This document shows positions 16,265 to 25,502 of a stretch of DNA of 64,000 nt, one piece after another (the stretch's first letter is position 1; each line of letters starts with the position of its first letter). This DNA is from Chloroflexota bacterium (GTDB lineage Bacteria > Chloroflexota > Anaerolineae > 4572-78 > J111). The translations under genes were made by a program, and so were the position numbers. The stretch is from the NCBI GenBank assembly GCA_016860845.1, contig BOKF01000010.1, positions 189,430 through 253,429 of the forward strand, given 5' to 3'. The notes under the pieces were generated by a model that was not told the DNA's origin, made no database searches, and saw nothing but the letters and a program-made list of their open reading frames with translations.

Positions 16265-18652
16265 ATGTCCGACCAACTCAACATCGTCGGTAAACCGAAC
16301 CGCAAAGTGGATGCGCTGCAAAAGGTTAGCGGGCAGACGTTGTATGCCGCCGATATGTCGCTGCCGCGTATGCTGCACTGCAAAATCTTGCGCAGCATTC
16401 ACCCTCATGCCCGGATTGTGGCCATTGACACTAGCGGGGCCAGGGCGCTGCCGGGGGTGATGGCGGTCATTACCGGCCAGGATTTACCTAACAAGTTTGG
16501 CATCCTGCCGGTTAGCCAGGATGAGGAGTCCCTGGCCGTCGAGAAAGTGCGCTACGTCGGCGACCCGGTAGCGGCGGTAGCGGCGGTGGATGAGGAAACG
16601 GCCGAAGCGGCCTTGAAGCATATCCAAGTGGAGTATGAGGTTTTACCACCGGTCATGAGCATCGAAGAGGGGGCGCAGCCCCTCAACGGCTATGAACCAA
16701 TCCACGAGTACGCCGATCTTGATAATATCCACAAGCTGGTCGCCCTGGAGTTCGGCGAAGTCGAAGCCGGCCTGGCCGAGGCCGATCTAATTCAGGAAGA
16801 CCTATTTTTCTATGAGGGTAACACGCACCTACCCATGGAAGAGCACGCCGCGCTGGCCCGCTACGAAGCCAACGGCAAGCTGACCGTCTGGAGTTCGACC
16901 CAGTGCCCTCACTACGTCCACAAAGCGATGGCGGGTGTGCTGGACTTGCCGCCCAGCCGCATCCGCATCATCGCTCCGCCGACCGGCGGCGGTTTCGGCG
17001 GCAAAACCGACCCGTTCAACCACGAGATGATCGTGGCCAAGCTGGCGATGATAACAGGCCGGCCGGTCAAAATTGTACTGACTCGCGAGGAAGTCTTTTA
17101 TGCTCACCGGGGTCGCCATCCGGTGTTGATGTGGGTCAAAACCGGGGTCAAGAAAGACGGGGCGATCACGGCGATGCATTTTCAATCTTTTCTGGATGGC
17201 GGCGGTTATGGCAGCTACGGCGTGGCCAGCACCTACTACACCGGCGCGCTGCAAACCGTTACTTATAATCTCCCGGCCTATAAATTTGATGGGGCGCGGG
17301 TCTTCACCAACAAGCCGGCCTGCGGCCCCAAGCGCGGCCACGGCACACCCCAACCGCGCTTTGCCCTGGAAGTGCAGCTTGATAAAATTGCCGAGAAGTT
17401 GGGCCTTAATCCGCTCGACATCCGGCTCAAGCACCTGGCCAAACCCTACACCAAAACGGCCAATCACCTGACCATAACTACCATCGGGCTGGGCGAGTGC
17501 CTGGAAGCCGTTGCTGGACGTTCCGGCTTTCGGGAGAAGTATGGCCGGTTGCCCTTTGGCCAGGGCCTGGGCTTGGCCTGCGGGGCCTACCTTAGCGGCG
17601 CAGGCCTGCCGATCTATTGGAACAAGATGCCCCACTCTGGGGTACAAATCAAGCTTGATCGGGGTGGCGGGGTAACGGTCTTCTGCGGCAGCACCGACAT
17701 TGGGCAAGGTTCTGATTCGGTGCTGGCATACATTGTCGCCGAGGAATTGGGCGTGACCGTCAATGATATTGCCCTGGTTACGGCCGATACGGATTTAGCG
17801 CCGGTAGACCTGGGCAGCTATTCCAGCCGGGTGACGCTGATGACCGGCAACGCCGCCATCCAGGCCGCCCACAAATTACGCGCTCTCCTTTTTGAGACGG
17901 CGGCCAAAGAGTTGCTGGTCCCGGCGGAGAGCCTGGCCGCTCGCGATAATGTGGTCTTTTGCCTGGACGACGAATCGCGGCGCATGCCCTTTCCAGAGCT
18001 GGTTAAGCTGGCCGAAGCGCAGCATGGCACGTTGGGGGCCGTCGGCAGCTACACGCCGCCCAGGCGCGGCGGGCGGTACCGAGGCGCGGGGGTCGGCCCG
18101 ACGCCGGCTTACACCTATTCCGCCTGCGTGGCAGCGGTCGAGGTGGATGCGGACACCGGCGAAGTGAGGGTCGAAAAAATCTGGATTGCCCACGATGTCG
18201 GCAGGGCGATCAATCCCCTGTTAGTGGAGGGTCAGGTGGAGGGAAGCGTCTATATGGGTCTGGGCGAAGTGTTGATGGAGGAACAGGTCTTCCGGCGGGG
18301 CTTGCACAAAATCCCCTCCATGCTCGACTACAAGAGTCCGACCTTTTTGGAGACACCCGACATCGAAACCATTTTGATTGAAACCAACGACCCGGAAGGG
18401 CCTTACGGAGCCAAAGAAGCCGGGCAGGGGCCGCTGCTGCCGGTCCCCCCGGCCATCGCCAATGCGGTTTATGATGCCGTTGGGGTGCGGATTGACGAAA
18501 CGCCGATTACCCCAGAGAAGGTGTTTAAGGCCCTGCGCGAGAAAGCCAGAGGTGGTGAAGGGCGCGTCGGGCCGAAGCAGGTGCCGGAGCTGACTTTTCC
18601 CGAACCAGTACGGGCCGAGTCGCGGTGGGGACAACCAGCCGAACAATTTTAG
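16265..18652 (+). CDS. hcrA: 4-hydroxybenzoyl-CoA reductase alpha subunit (molybdenum)
   Basis: 795 aa from the ATG at 16265 (GGGAGACC upstream). Xanthine-oxidase-family molybdopterin subunit: hammerhead domain at the N-terminus (QKVSGQTLYAADMSLP), Mo-cofactor segments PPTGGGFGGKTDPFNHEMI and GSTDIGQGSDSVLAYIVAEE, and the active-site Glu718 in EGPYGAKEAGQGPLLP, the position of the catalytic Glu of this family. The AKEAGQG form matches the HCR group rather than xanthine dehydrogenase (VGE). Reaction: reductive removal of the para-hydroxyl of 4-hydroxybenzoyl-CoA to benzoyl-CoA. Confidence 0.88.
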   Translation: MSDQLNIVGKPNRKVDALQKVSGQTLYAADMSLPRMLHCKILRSIHPHARIVAIDTSGARALPGVMAVITGQDLPNKFGILPVSQDEESLAVEKVRYVGDPVAAVAAVDEETAEAALKHIQVEYEVLPPVMSIEEGAQPLNGYEPIHEYADLDNIHKLVALEFGEVEAGLAEADLIQEDLFFYEGNTHLPMEEHAALARYEANGKLTVWSSTQCPHYVHKAMAGVLDLPPSRIRIIAPPTGGGFGGKTDPFNHEMIVAKLAMITGRPVKIVLTREEVFYAHRGRHPVLMWVKTGVKKDGAITAMHFQSFLDGGGYGSYGVASTYYTGALQTVTYNLPAYKFDGARVFTNKPACGPKRGHGTPQPRFALEVQLDKIAEKLGLNPLDIRLKHLAKPYTKTANHLTITTIGLGECLEAVAGRSGFREKYGRLPFGQGLGLACGAYLSGAGLPIYWNKMPHSGVQIKLDRGGGVTVFCGSTDIGQGSDSVLAYIVAEELGVTVNDIALVTADTDLAPVDLGSYSSRVTLMTGNAAIQAAHKLRALLFETAAKELLVPAESLAARDNVVFCLDDESRRMPFPELVKLAEAQHGTLGAVGSYTPPRRGGRYRGAGVGPTPAYTYSACVAAVEVDADTGEVRVEKIWIAHDVGRAINPLLVEGQVEGSVYMGLGEVLMEEQVFRRGLHKIPSMLDYKSPTFLETPDIETILIETNDPEGPYGAKEAGQGPLLPVPPAIANAVYDAVGVRIDETPITPEKVFKALREKARGGEGRVGPKQVPELTFPEPVRAESRWGQPAEQF

Positions 18653-18676
18653 ACTGCCCTTTGGGCATGGATTTAC

Positions 18677-18712
18677 GATTTTAGATGGGGGAATAATCCA
18701 AAATCTAAAATC
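18677..18712. repeat. GATTTTAGAT inverted repeat between hcrA and hcrB
   Basis: GATTTTAGAT (18677-18686) and ATCTAAAATC (18703-18712) form a 10-bp stem in the 78-bp intergenic gap; related to the word repeat at 8675-8770. Confidence 0.65.
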
Positions 18713-18730
18713 CCAGCGGAGTTTACGGCG

Positions 18731-19735
18731 ATGTTACGATTACCTCCTTTTGAATATCTGGCCCCGCACTCTGTTGAGGAAGCGGTAGAATTGATGTCTC
18801 AGTATGGACCGGAGGCTACGCTGGTTGCCGGGGGTACGGACCTATTTCCCAATATGAAGCGCCGCTTGTTGACGCCCAAGAAATTGATCGGCCTGGGAGC
18901 GATTGCCGATTTGAAGAAGTTTGAGACGAATGGCGCTGTTACACTTGGCGCGGGGCTGACCCTGACGCAAATCACTCGCCACCCGGCCATTGTTGGGCGC
19001 TACCACGCCCTGGCGACGGCAGCCGGCCTGGTTTCAACGCCGCAGTTACGCAATGTGGGCACAATCGGCGGTAATTTGTGTCTTGACACCCGCTGCACCT
19101 ACTACAATCAGACCGAACCCTGGCGCGAAGCCCTGGGCTATTGTATGAAAAAAAATGGTCACATCTGCTGGGTCGCGCCGGGCAGTTCGCGCTGCTGGGC
19201 GGTCAGTTCGTCGGACACGGCGCCGGTGATGATCGCTCTAGAGGCATCGGTGCGGCTGGTCGGGCCAAACGGCGAGCGAACAATGCCGGTGCAGGCGCTC
19301 TACCACAACGATGGCATGGCCTATCTCACTAAAGCGCCCGACGAAATCCTGGCTGACATTCACCTGCCCGACGCCAGCGGGGTGAAGATGGCCTACAAAA
19401 AACTGCGCCGGCGCGGCTCGTTCGATTTTCCCATCCTGGGGGTAGCGGTGGTATTGCGCCAGGCCGAAGATGGCACGGTAACGGCGGCCAATATCGTCTT
19501 GGGGGCGGTAGCCTCTTACCCGATCAAAGCGGTGGAGGCCGAGGAAATCCTGGTGGGGCAAAAGCTAACTGACGAGGTCGTTGAAGCCGCCGCCAAAGCT
19601 GCATTCAAACCGACCAAACCGCTCGATAACACCGATATGGGCCACCCTTATCGCAAGCAGATGGTGCAGGTATACGTGGCGCAGGCACTGCGCGAAGCTG
19701 TTGGAATGGCGAATCAACGAATGGCGAATGAATAG
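18731..19735 (+). CDS. hcrB: 4-hydroxybenzoyl-CoA reductase beta subunit (FAD plus extra [4Fe-4S] loop)
   Basis: 334 aa. FAD-binding motifs of the CO-dehydrogenase flavoprotein family (LVAGGTDLFPNMKRR near residue 31; TIGGNLCLDTRC at 111). The decisive feature is a roughly 40-residue insert with four cysteines at 122, 138, 146 and 155 (C-x15-C-x7-C-x8-C). This is the arrangement, and as I recall even the numbering, of the [4Fe-4S] loop found only in 4-hydroxybenzoyl-CoA reductase, where it lets the enzyme accept low-potential electrons and run in the reducing direction. The last residues (NQRMANE) are encoded by the left arm of a hairpin. Confidence 0.9.
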   Translation: MLRLPPFEYLAPHSVEEAVELMSQYGPEATLVAGGTDLFPNMKRRLLTPKKLIGLGAIADLKKFETNGAVTLGAGLTLTQITRHPAIVGRYHALATAAGLVSTPQLRNVGTIGGNLCLDTRCTYYNQTEPWREALGYCMKKNGHICWVAPGSSRCWAVSSSDTAPVMIALEASVRLVGPNGERTMPVQALYHNDGMAYLTKAPDEILADIHLPDASGVKMAYKKLRRRGSFDFPILGVAVVLRQAEDGTVTAANIVLGAVASYPIKAVEAEEILVGQKLTDEVVEAAAKAAFKPTKPLDNTDMGHPYRKQMVQVYVAQALREAVGMANQRMANE

Positions 19736-19760
19736 TAACTTCTTAAATTTTCGCCATTCG
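19718..19760. repeat. GAATGGCGAA hairpin at the end of hcrB
   Basis: CGAATGGCGA (19718-19727) pairs with TCGCCATTCG (19751-19760); the left arm, with a second GAATGGCGAA just upstream, is coding (C-terminus of HcrB) and the right arm is intergenic. Confidence 0.65.
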
Positions 19761-19791
19761 CCCTTTCGCTGATTCTCAAAGGAGGGAAGCA

Positions 19792-21090
19792 ATGACGCTT
19801 TACTTTGACGAAGCTATGGAAACGCTGCCGCGGGAGCAACTGGCGGCGGTGCAGTTAAAAAAGCTACAGGTCATGCTGGCAGACATCTATGGCCGGAACC
19901 GCTTTTACACCAAGAAGTTTACCGAGGCCGGCTTTTACCTCGGTGACCTCAAATCGCTGGTTGATCTCCAATACCTTCCTTTAACCAATAAAATCGAATT
20001 GTCGACAGACCAGGTGGCCGAGGGGTTTACCGGCGCCAATTTAACCTATCCGCTGACAGCTTATACCCGTTACCACCAAACCTCCGGAACAAGCGGCCAA
20101 CCCCTACGGGTGTTTGATACGGTGGAGAGTTGGGATTGGTGGGGACGATGCTGGGCCCACGTCTTTGCCGGAGCGGGAGTAACGGCTCAAGATCGCATCT
20201 TCTTTGCCTTTTCCTTTGGTCCTTTCATCGGCTTCTGGGCTGCCGTCGAAGGGGCGCGGCAGATTGGAGCGATGCTTATCCCCGGCGGTGGGCGCTCCTC
20301 CATCGAGCGACTGCACTTAATGCGCGATACCGGCAGCACTGTGTTATGCTGTACGCCCACCTACGCTCTACATTTGTTGGAAGTCGCCCGCGAGCAAAAA
20401 ATTCCCTTCGACGATTTCAAAATTCGAGCCACGATTCATGCCGGTGAACCCGGCGCAAATGTTCCCGCCACCAAAGCACGCATCGAGGAGGGCTGGTCGG
20501 TCAAGTGCTACGACCATGCCGGTGCGTCGGAGGTCGGGGGGCACAGCTTTGAGTGCCAGGCGCAGCCCAACGGCATCCACGTCATTGAAAGCGAATTTAT
20601 CGTCGAATGTCTCAACCCCACCACCGGTCAACCTGTCGCCCCCGGCGAAAAGGGAGAGCTGGTCATTACCAACCTGGGGCGGTGGGGCTTCCCGGTTATT
20701 CGCTACCGCACCGGCGATGCGGTCATTTTTAATCAAGCCAGGTGTGAATGTGGGCGCACCTTCCTGCGCCTGGAAGGCGGCGTGCTCGGGCGGGTGGACG
20801 ACATGGTGACTATTCGTGGCGTTAATATTTTTCCCAGCGCTATTGAAAACCTGGTGCGCATCCACAGCGTGGTAGATGAGTTTCAGGTTAAGGCAACCCG
20901 GCGCGGCGAATTGGATGAATTGTGTATCGAAATCGAATTGGTGGAAGATGTAAACTCTGAGACTGTTTCGGCGGCTATTGCCCAGTCTATCAGCAGCACT
21001 TTGGGGCTACGTCCCCTCATTACGACGGTTCCGAGGGGAACCCTGCCCCGCTTTGAATTAAAAGCCAAACGCTTTCATTATTTTGGGTGA
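19792..21090 (+). CDS. PaaK-like aryl-CoA ligase (candidate 4-hydroxybenzoate-CoA ligase)
   Basis: 432 aa, the normal length of phenylacetate-CoA ligases. AMP-binding P-loop YTRYHQTSGTSGQPLRVF at about residues 83-100; the adenylate segment CYDHAGASEVGGHSFEC at about 240; the hinge RTGDAVIF...CGRTFLRLEGGVLGRVDDM and the PaaK C-terminal subdomain (VRIHSVVDEFQVKATRRGEL). It activates an aromatic acid to its CoA thioester with ATP to AMP. Placed directly after hcrCAB, the best substrate is 4-hydroxybenzoate, feeding HcrCAB; benzoate or phenylacetate remain possible. RBS AAGGAGGG. Confidence 0.82.
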   Translation: MTLYFDEAMETLPREQLAAVQLKKLQVMLADIYGRNRFYTKKFTEAGFYLGDLKSLVDLQYLPLTNKIELSTDQVAEGFTGANLTYPLTAYTRYHQTSGTSGQPLRVFDTVESWDWWGRCWAHVFAGAGVTAQDRIFFAFSFGPFIGFWAAVEGARQIGAMLIPGGGRSSIERLHLMRDTGSTVLCCTPTYALHLLEVAREQKIPFDDFKIRATIHAGEPGANVPATKARIEEGWSVKCYDHAGASEVGGHSFECQAQPNGIHVIESEFIVECLNPTTGQPVAPGEKGELVITNLGRWGFPVIRYRTGDAVIFNQARCECGRTFLRLEGGVLGRVDDMVTIRGVNIFPSAIENLVRIHSVVDEFQVKATRRGELDELCIEIELVEDVNSETVSAAIAQSISSTLGLRPLITTVPRGTLPRFELKAKRFHYFG

Positions 21091-21134
21091 GTAGCCGAGC
21101 CAACCCAACCTTTAGCCTAAGAAGAGGTTAGCCG

Positions 21135-22343
21135 ATGGACTTTTCCCTGAACGAAGAACATCAAATGATCCAGGACATGGTGCGTAATTTCTCCGCACGA
21201 GAAGTTGCTCCTTTGATTAAAGAATATGACCGCAAACAAGAATATCCCCATGAGCTAACGCCGAGGATGGCTCAATTAGGCTTGCTGGGTGTGTGTGTGC
21301 CGGTCAAGTACGGCGGCGCAGGGATGGATTACATCTCCCTGGGTATCGTTTCAGAAGCCCTGGAATGGGCCGACTCCTCGATGCGGGAGACAATCTCGGT
21401 GCATGTAGCCCTGAACAGCCTGACCCTCCTTCAGTGGGGCAGTGAAGCGCAGAAGCAAAAGTATTTGACCTCGCAGGCCCGGGGCGAGAAAATAGCTTGT
21501 TTTGGCTTGACCGAACCCGGCGCTGGTTCTGATGTGGCGGCCATGACCACTCGCGCCCGCCGCGAGGGCGACTGCTACATCCTCAACGGAGAAAAGATGT
21601 GGATTACCCTGGCTGACATAGCCGACAATTTTCTCATCTTTGCCAAAACAGACCCGGCCAAAGGTCATCGGGGTATTTCGGCCTTCATTGTTGAGCGTAG
21701 CTATCCTGGCGTAACCACAGGGACGATCCACGGCAAGATGGGCGCTCGCGCCAGCAACACCGGTTGGATCAACCTGAGTAATACCGTCGTTCCCGCCGAA
21801 AACCTGTTGGGCCTGGAAGGTGAGGGGTTCAAGATAGCGATGAGCGCGCTGGATAACGGGCGTTACACCGTCGCCGCCGGGGCGGTTGGTCTGATGCGGG
21901 CCTGTCTGGAAGAGTCGGTGCGCTATGCCAACCAGCGCATTACCTTTGGCCAGGTCATCGGCAAGTACCAGTTGGTCCAGCAGATGATCGCCCGGATGGT
22001 CCAACGCATTGAACTGGCCCAACTTTACGTCCATAAAGTCGGCTGGCTGAAAAACCAGGGCCTCCGCAACACGCAAGAGACCTCGCTGGCCAAGTGGTTT
22101 GCCACAGAGGCGGCCTGGGCTACCGCCAGCGATGCGGTTCAAATTTTTGGCGCTTATGGTTATTCTGATGAATATAACGTCGAACGCTATCTGCGCAACA
22201 GCAAGAGCGCCGTTATTTACGAAGGCACCAGCCAGATTCACGAATTAATGCAGGGAACTTATGCTTTGGGCTATCGCGAAGATAGTCCTCTGCGCTGCGA
22301 GCTGCCGGCTTACGACCCTGGTCTGTGGCAGATGGAGGTGTAG
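21135..22343 (+). CDS. Acyl-CoA dehydrogenase
   Basis: 402 aa. All three ACAD regions are present: the N-terminal helical part ([20 protein letters not shown]), the FAD-binding beta-domain signature [20 protein letters not shown] with [14 protein letters not shown], and the C-terminal catalytic part with the base Glu in [20 protein letters not shown]. Last gene of the hcr operon (44 bp after the ligase). In anaerobic aromatic pathways such enzymes oxidise ring-reduced or ring-opened CoA esters (cyclohexane-carboxyl-CoA, pimeloyl- or glutaryl-CoA); the exact substrate cannot be read here. Confidence 0.88.
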   Translation: MDFSLNEEHQMIQDMVRNFSAREVAPLIKEYDRKQEYPHELTPRMAQLGLLGVCVPVKYGGAGMDYISLGIVSEALEWADSSMRETISVHVALNSLTLLQWGSEAQKQKYLTSQARGEKIACFGLTEPGAGSDVAAMTTRARREGDCYILNGEKMWITLADIADNFLIFAKTDPAKGHRGISAFIVERSYPGVTTGTIHGKMGARASNTGWINLSNTVVPAENLLGLEGEGFKIAMSALDNGRYTVAAGAVGLMRACLEESVRYANQRITFGQVIGKYQLVQQMIARMVQRIELAQLYVHKVGWLKNQGLRNTQETSLAKWFATEAAWATASDAVQIFGAYGYSDEYNVERYLRNSKSAVIYEGTSQIHELMQGTYALGYREDSPLRCELPAYDPGLWQMEV

Positions 22344-22461
22344 ATTAGATTGAAACCAGTATTTAACTAAAAAAGCTTGCTCTTCTCCATCAACCCGATT
22401 ACAATTGTGGTAGAAGATAAGCCATTGGGTGTCGGTTAGGGTCCATCAAGGGAGATGCTGC

Positions 22462-24375
22462 ATGGGCCGATCGCTGCGGGTGCAACTTAGCGCCATCTTT
22501 CTGGGTTTTCTGCTGCTGGTCGGCGGCTCCGGCGCGGCTACCTTTCTGGCCATTCAGGCGCAGGCTGACGATGCCACCCTCATCAACCTGGCCGGCCGCC
22601 AGCGGATGCTCACTGAAAAAATGACCCTGCTGGCCCTGACCCAACCGGACAGCCCCGACCTGGCAATCACTGCCCAAAACTTCGAACAGACCCAGGCTGC
22701 CCTCCGCTCCGGCGGCTTGGCTTATGACTCTGCCGGACGAGGGGAAATCCTGCCCCCCGCGCCTGATCCGGCTCTCCGCACCCAATTGGATGAGGTCGCT
22801 TCGACATGGTCCACCTTTCGGACTCAGCTTGAGCGCCTTAAAACTCACTCCCTGACGGGGCCGGATCGCTCCCAAATTGAACAAACGCTGCAAACCGAGG
22901 CCGCCAGGCTCCTGGCTCAACTCGAAGCCGTCGTAACAGGTTTCAAAATCCGGGCCGAGGCTAAACTTTTCCGGCTGCAAGTCATTCAAGCCATCTTCTT
23001 TGGGGCCGCTTTTTTGCTCCTGGGCTGGAGTTATTGGCTCACCCGGCGGCGCATCTTGTCCCCCCTGGCGGCTCTCCAATTAGCTGCCCAACGTATTGCA
23101 CAGGGCTATCTGCATGAGTCGGTTCCAACCATGAGGGCTGATGAACTGGGCAATTTAGGTCGAGCCTTCGAGGCGATGCGCGTGGAAGTTGCGGCTGCGC
23201 AAGGTCAATTAGAAGCCCGCGTGGCGCAACGCACCCGCGAACTCGATACGGCCTTTGAATTTAGCCGGGAAATTGTGGCCGACCTTCAGCTTGACCACCT
23301 CTTGCCCTCGGTCACCGAGCGAGCCAGGAGTTTGACCGGGGCGCAAGCGGCGGCGCTCTGCCTGCTGGAGCCAGAGGGTCAGTTTCTATGCCTGGCGGCC
23401 AGCAGCGGAAATGTTGCGAGTCACATTGGCCTAAAACAAGCGGTTGAGGTCGAACCCATGGCCAGGATCATCGGCGAGGGCAAAACTGTGAGCGCCGAAG
23501 CCGGTTGTTTCAACTGCCGCTTGTGGCAGGTCTATGGGGCGGGTTGCTGTTTGGCTACCCCCCTTTGCGTTGGCAGCCAACCTCTCGGTGCATTGTGTGT
23601 GATTCGTCCTGGGTACTCAGGCTTTGACGCGGCTGAAACTCGCGCTTTCACCTTGCTGGCCAATTCGGCGGCTATTGCCATTGCCAACGCTCACCTGGTT
23701 GAGAGCGGACGGCGTCAGGCCGAACAGGCAGCGGCTCTGGCCGAGCGCGAAGGTCTGGCGGCCGAGCTCCACGACCACCTGGCCCAAACGTTGGGTCTGC
23801 TCAATCTCAAAACCGACCGGCTGGGCGAATTACTGACCGGCGGTCACACCGCTGCGGCCCGGGCCGAACTTGAAGCGATTAAACCGACCATCAGCGGGGC
23901 CTACGGGCAGTTGAGAGCCACCCTGGTGAGTCTTTGCCAACCGGCAACCGATCCGGCTGTAGCGTCAGGCCACCTGTTGGTTGAGGAACTGACGACCTGC
24001 GTGGCCGATTTTCGGGCAGCCACCCATCTCCCGGCCGACCTGATCATCGCCGACCCGGCGGCACAGCCAGGGCCGCCGGCCCTCCAAAAACAAATTCTGC
24101 ACATCGTGCGGGAGGCGCTGACCAATATCCGGCGGCACGCTCAGGCGCAACAGGTCTGGGTCCGGGTGGAGCAGGTGGAGGGCGAGGCTCGCTTCACCAT
24201 TGAAGACGATGGGCACGGCTTTGACCCGGCCAGCAGCCAGGGCGAGAACCACCTGGGGCTAACCCTCATGCGCGCCCGGGCCGAGCGCAGTGGGGGGCGG
24301 CTGGTGATTGATTCGGCCCCTGGAGTGGGTACAAAAGTTATCGTTTGCTTTCCCCGAAAGGAGTTGGACGCATGA
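22462..24375 (+). CDS. NarX-like sensor histidine kinase
   Basis: 637 aa from the ATG at 22462 (AGGGAG upstream). Two membrane segments (about 7-28 and 175-195) bracket a periplasmic PilJ/NarX-like sensor region containing INLAGRQRMLTEKM. A HAMP linker, coiled coil, GAF domain (about 270-420, with a CFNCRLWQVYGAGCC cysteine cluster), HisKA_3 dimerisation domain with phosphorylated His437 in AAELHDHLAQTLGLL, and HATPase_c (REALTNIRRHAQAQ, DDGHGFDP, GLTLMRARAERSGG) follow. Its stop overlaps the response regulator start. The PilJ-type sensor suggests nitrate-like or small-anion sensing, but the ligand is unknown; the GAF cysteines could bind a redox cofactor. Confidence 0.9.
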   Translation: MGRSLRVQLSAIFLGFLLLVGGSGAATFLAIQAQADDATLINLAGRQRMLTEKMTLLALTQPDSPDLAITAQNFEQTQAALRSGGLAYDSAGRGEILPPAPDPALRTQLDEVASTWSTFRTQLERLKTHSLTGPDRSQIEQTLQTEAARLLAQLEAVVTGFKIRAEAKLFRLQVIQAIFFGAAFLLLGWSYWLTRRRILSPLAALQLAAQRIAQGYLHESVPTMRADELGNLGRAFEAMRVEVAAAQGQLEARVAQRTRELDTAFEFSREIVADLQLDHLLPSVTERARSLTGAQAAALCLLEPEGQFLCLAASSGNVASHIGLKQAVEVEPMARIIGEGKTVSAEAGCFNCRLWQVYGAGCCLATPLCVGSQPLGALCVIRPGYSGFDAAETRAFTLLANSAAIAIANAHLVESGRRQAEQAAALAEREGLAAELHDHLAQTLGLLNLKTDRLGELLTGGHTAAARAELEAIKPTISGAYGQLRATLVSLCQPATDPAVASGHLLVEELTTCVADFRAATHLPADLIIADPAAQPGPPALQKQILHIVREALTNIRRHAQAQQVWVRVEQVEGEARFTIEDDGHGFDPASSQGENHLGLTLMRARAERSGGRLVIDSAPGVGTKVIVCFPRKELDA

Positions 24376-25049
24376 GCCAGGCGCGTATTTTACTCGCCGA
24401 CGATCACGAACTCTTCCGCGAGGGGCTGGCGGCCCTGCTCAACATCCAGCCAGACCTAACAGTGGCCGGTCAGGCCGGGGACGGCTTCGAAGCATTGACC
24501 CTGGCCCGCGACCTGCAGCCGGACCTGATCGTCATGGATATCAGCATGCCCATCTGCGATGGGCTGGAAGCCACCCGGCTCATTCGAGCGACGCCCACGC
24601 TGCTGGAGGCCAAGATTCTCGTGCTCACCGTCCACGAGAAGGACGACAAACTCCTTGAGGCCATCAAAGCCGGGGCGAATGGTTATCTGCTCAAGAGTAT
24701 CGGCTCCGCCGATTTTCTGAAAGGGATCCGGGGCGCGCTGACTGGCGAAGCGGTCTTGCCGCCTAAATTAGCCGTCCGCCTACTCGAAGAGTTTGCCCGC
24801 CTGGCGAACCACCCTCAGCTCACGGCGGTTGAGCTTTCGGCCACCCTCACCCAGCGCGAACACGAAATCCTCAGCCGGGTGGCCGGCGGGGCCAGCGATA
24901 AGGAGATTGCAGCCCAGCTTTTCCTCAGCCGGCACACCGTCAAGACACATCTCCGCAGTATCTTGAGCAAACTGCACGCCGTCAATCGCCGCCAGGCCGC
25001 CCAATTAGCCGTTCAGTTGGGGTTAGTGAAAGACCACACAAAGACCTAA
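24372..25049 (+). CDS. NarL/LuxR-family response regulator
   Basis: 225 aa; the start ATG overlaps the kinase stop (ATGA), so the two are translated together. Receiver domain with acidic pocket DD at 10-11, phosphorylated Asp56 (LIVMDISMP) and Lys in ANGYLLKS; C-terminal LuxR HTH (TQREHEILSRVAGGASDKEI, then FLSRHTVKTHLRSILSKLHA). It acts as DNA-binding partner of the kinase. The last codons (VKDHTKT) begin a segment that is duplicated at 56368-56835. Confidence 0.93.
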   Translation: MSQARILLADDHELFREGLAALLNIQPDLTVAGQAGDGFEALTLARDLQPDLIVMDISMPICDGLEATRLIRATPTLLEAKILVLTVHEKDDKLLEAIKAGANGYLLKSIGSADFLKGIRGALTGEAVLPPKLAVRLLEEFARLANHPQLTAVELSATLTQREHEILSRVAGGASDKEIAAQLFLSRHTVKTHLRSILSKLHAVNRRQAAQLAVQLGLVKDHTKT

Positions 25050-25491
25050 TTCTTTTCCCCTGGAACACCCCCAAAAATCCCTCTTTTTTCATCCCACAGC
25101 CCCTTCACGATGGATAGACAGCCGCGCTCCTTTCGTGCTATCCTTTGAGTACCCCCCAATTCAAACAAATTATTGACCGGAAAGAAAGGAGCAAACTATG
25201 TACGCCAGTATTCGACGGTACAAAATGGATCCCGGCTCGGTGGACGAGCTCATGCGGCGGGTGAGGGAGGGTTTTGTGCCCATCATCAGCCGGGGAGCAG
25301 GTTTTATGGCTTACTACGCTATCAATGCCGGAGATGGGGTAGTAGCATCTATCAGTGTCTTTGAGACCCAAGCCGGAGCGGAGGAGTCGAACCGGATGGC
25401 AGCGAGTTGGGTCAAGGAGAATCTGGCCTCGCTGCTGCCCACCCCGCCCGAAATCACCGCCGGTGAGGTGGGGGTGCATCAAGCCGGGTAG
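25026..25491 (+). repeat. Duplicated segment, copy 1 (regulator tail + small barrel gene)
   Basis: From the last seven codons of the response regulator to the end of the 97-aa gene, this segment is repeated at 56368-56835. Shared non-coding words include CACAAAGACCTAATTCTTTT, CCCAAAAATCCCTCTTTTTT and CACGATGGATAGACAGCC, besides the coding part. Here the regulator is complete, so this copy shows the ancestral arrangement. Confidence 0.85.
25198..25491 (+). CDS. Small dimeric alpha+beta barrel (ABM-like) protein, copy 1
   Basis: 97 aa; AAAGGAG before the ATG. Sequence pattern MYASIRRYKMDPGSVDEL...EGFVPIISRGAGFMAYYAI...VASISVFETQAGAEESNRMA fits the beta-alpha-beta-beta-alpha-beta ferredoxin-like fold of antibiotic-biosynthesis-monooxygenase/EthD-like proteins, which work as dimers. 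No catalytic residues can be assigned. 84 of 97 residues are identical (counted by eye) to the copy at 56542-56835. It probably belongs to the output of, or is simply linked to, the preceding two-component system. Confidence 0.75.
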   Translation: MYASIRRYKMDPGSVDELMRRVREGFVPIISRGAGFMAYYAINAGDGVVASISVFETQAGAEESNRMAASWVKENLASLLPTPPEITAGEVGVHQAG

Positions 25492-25502
25492 CCAAGGGGT
25501 GC

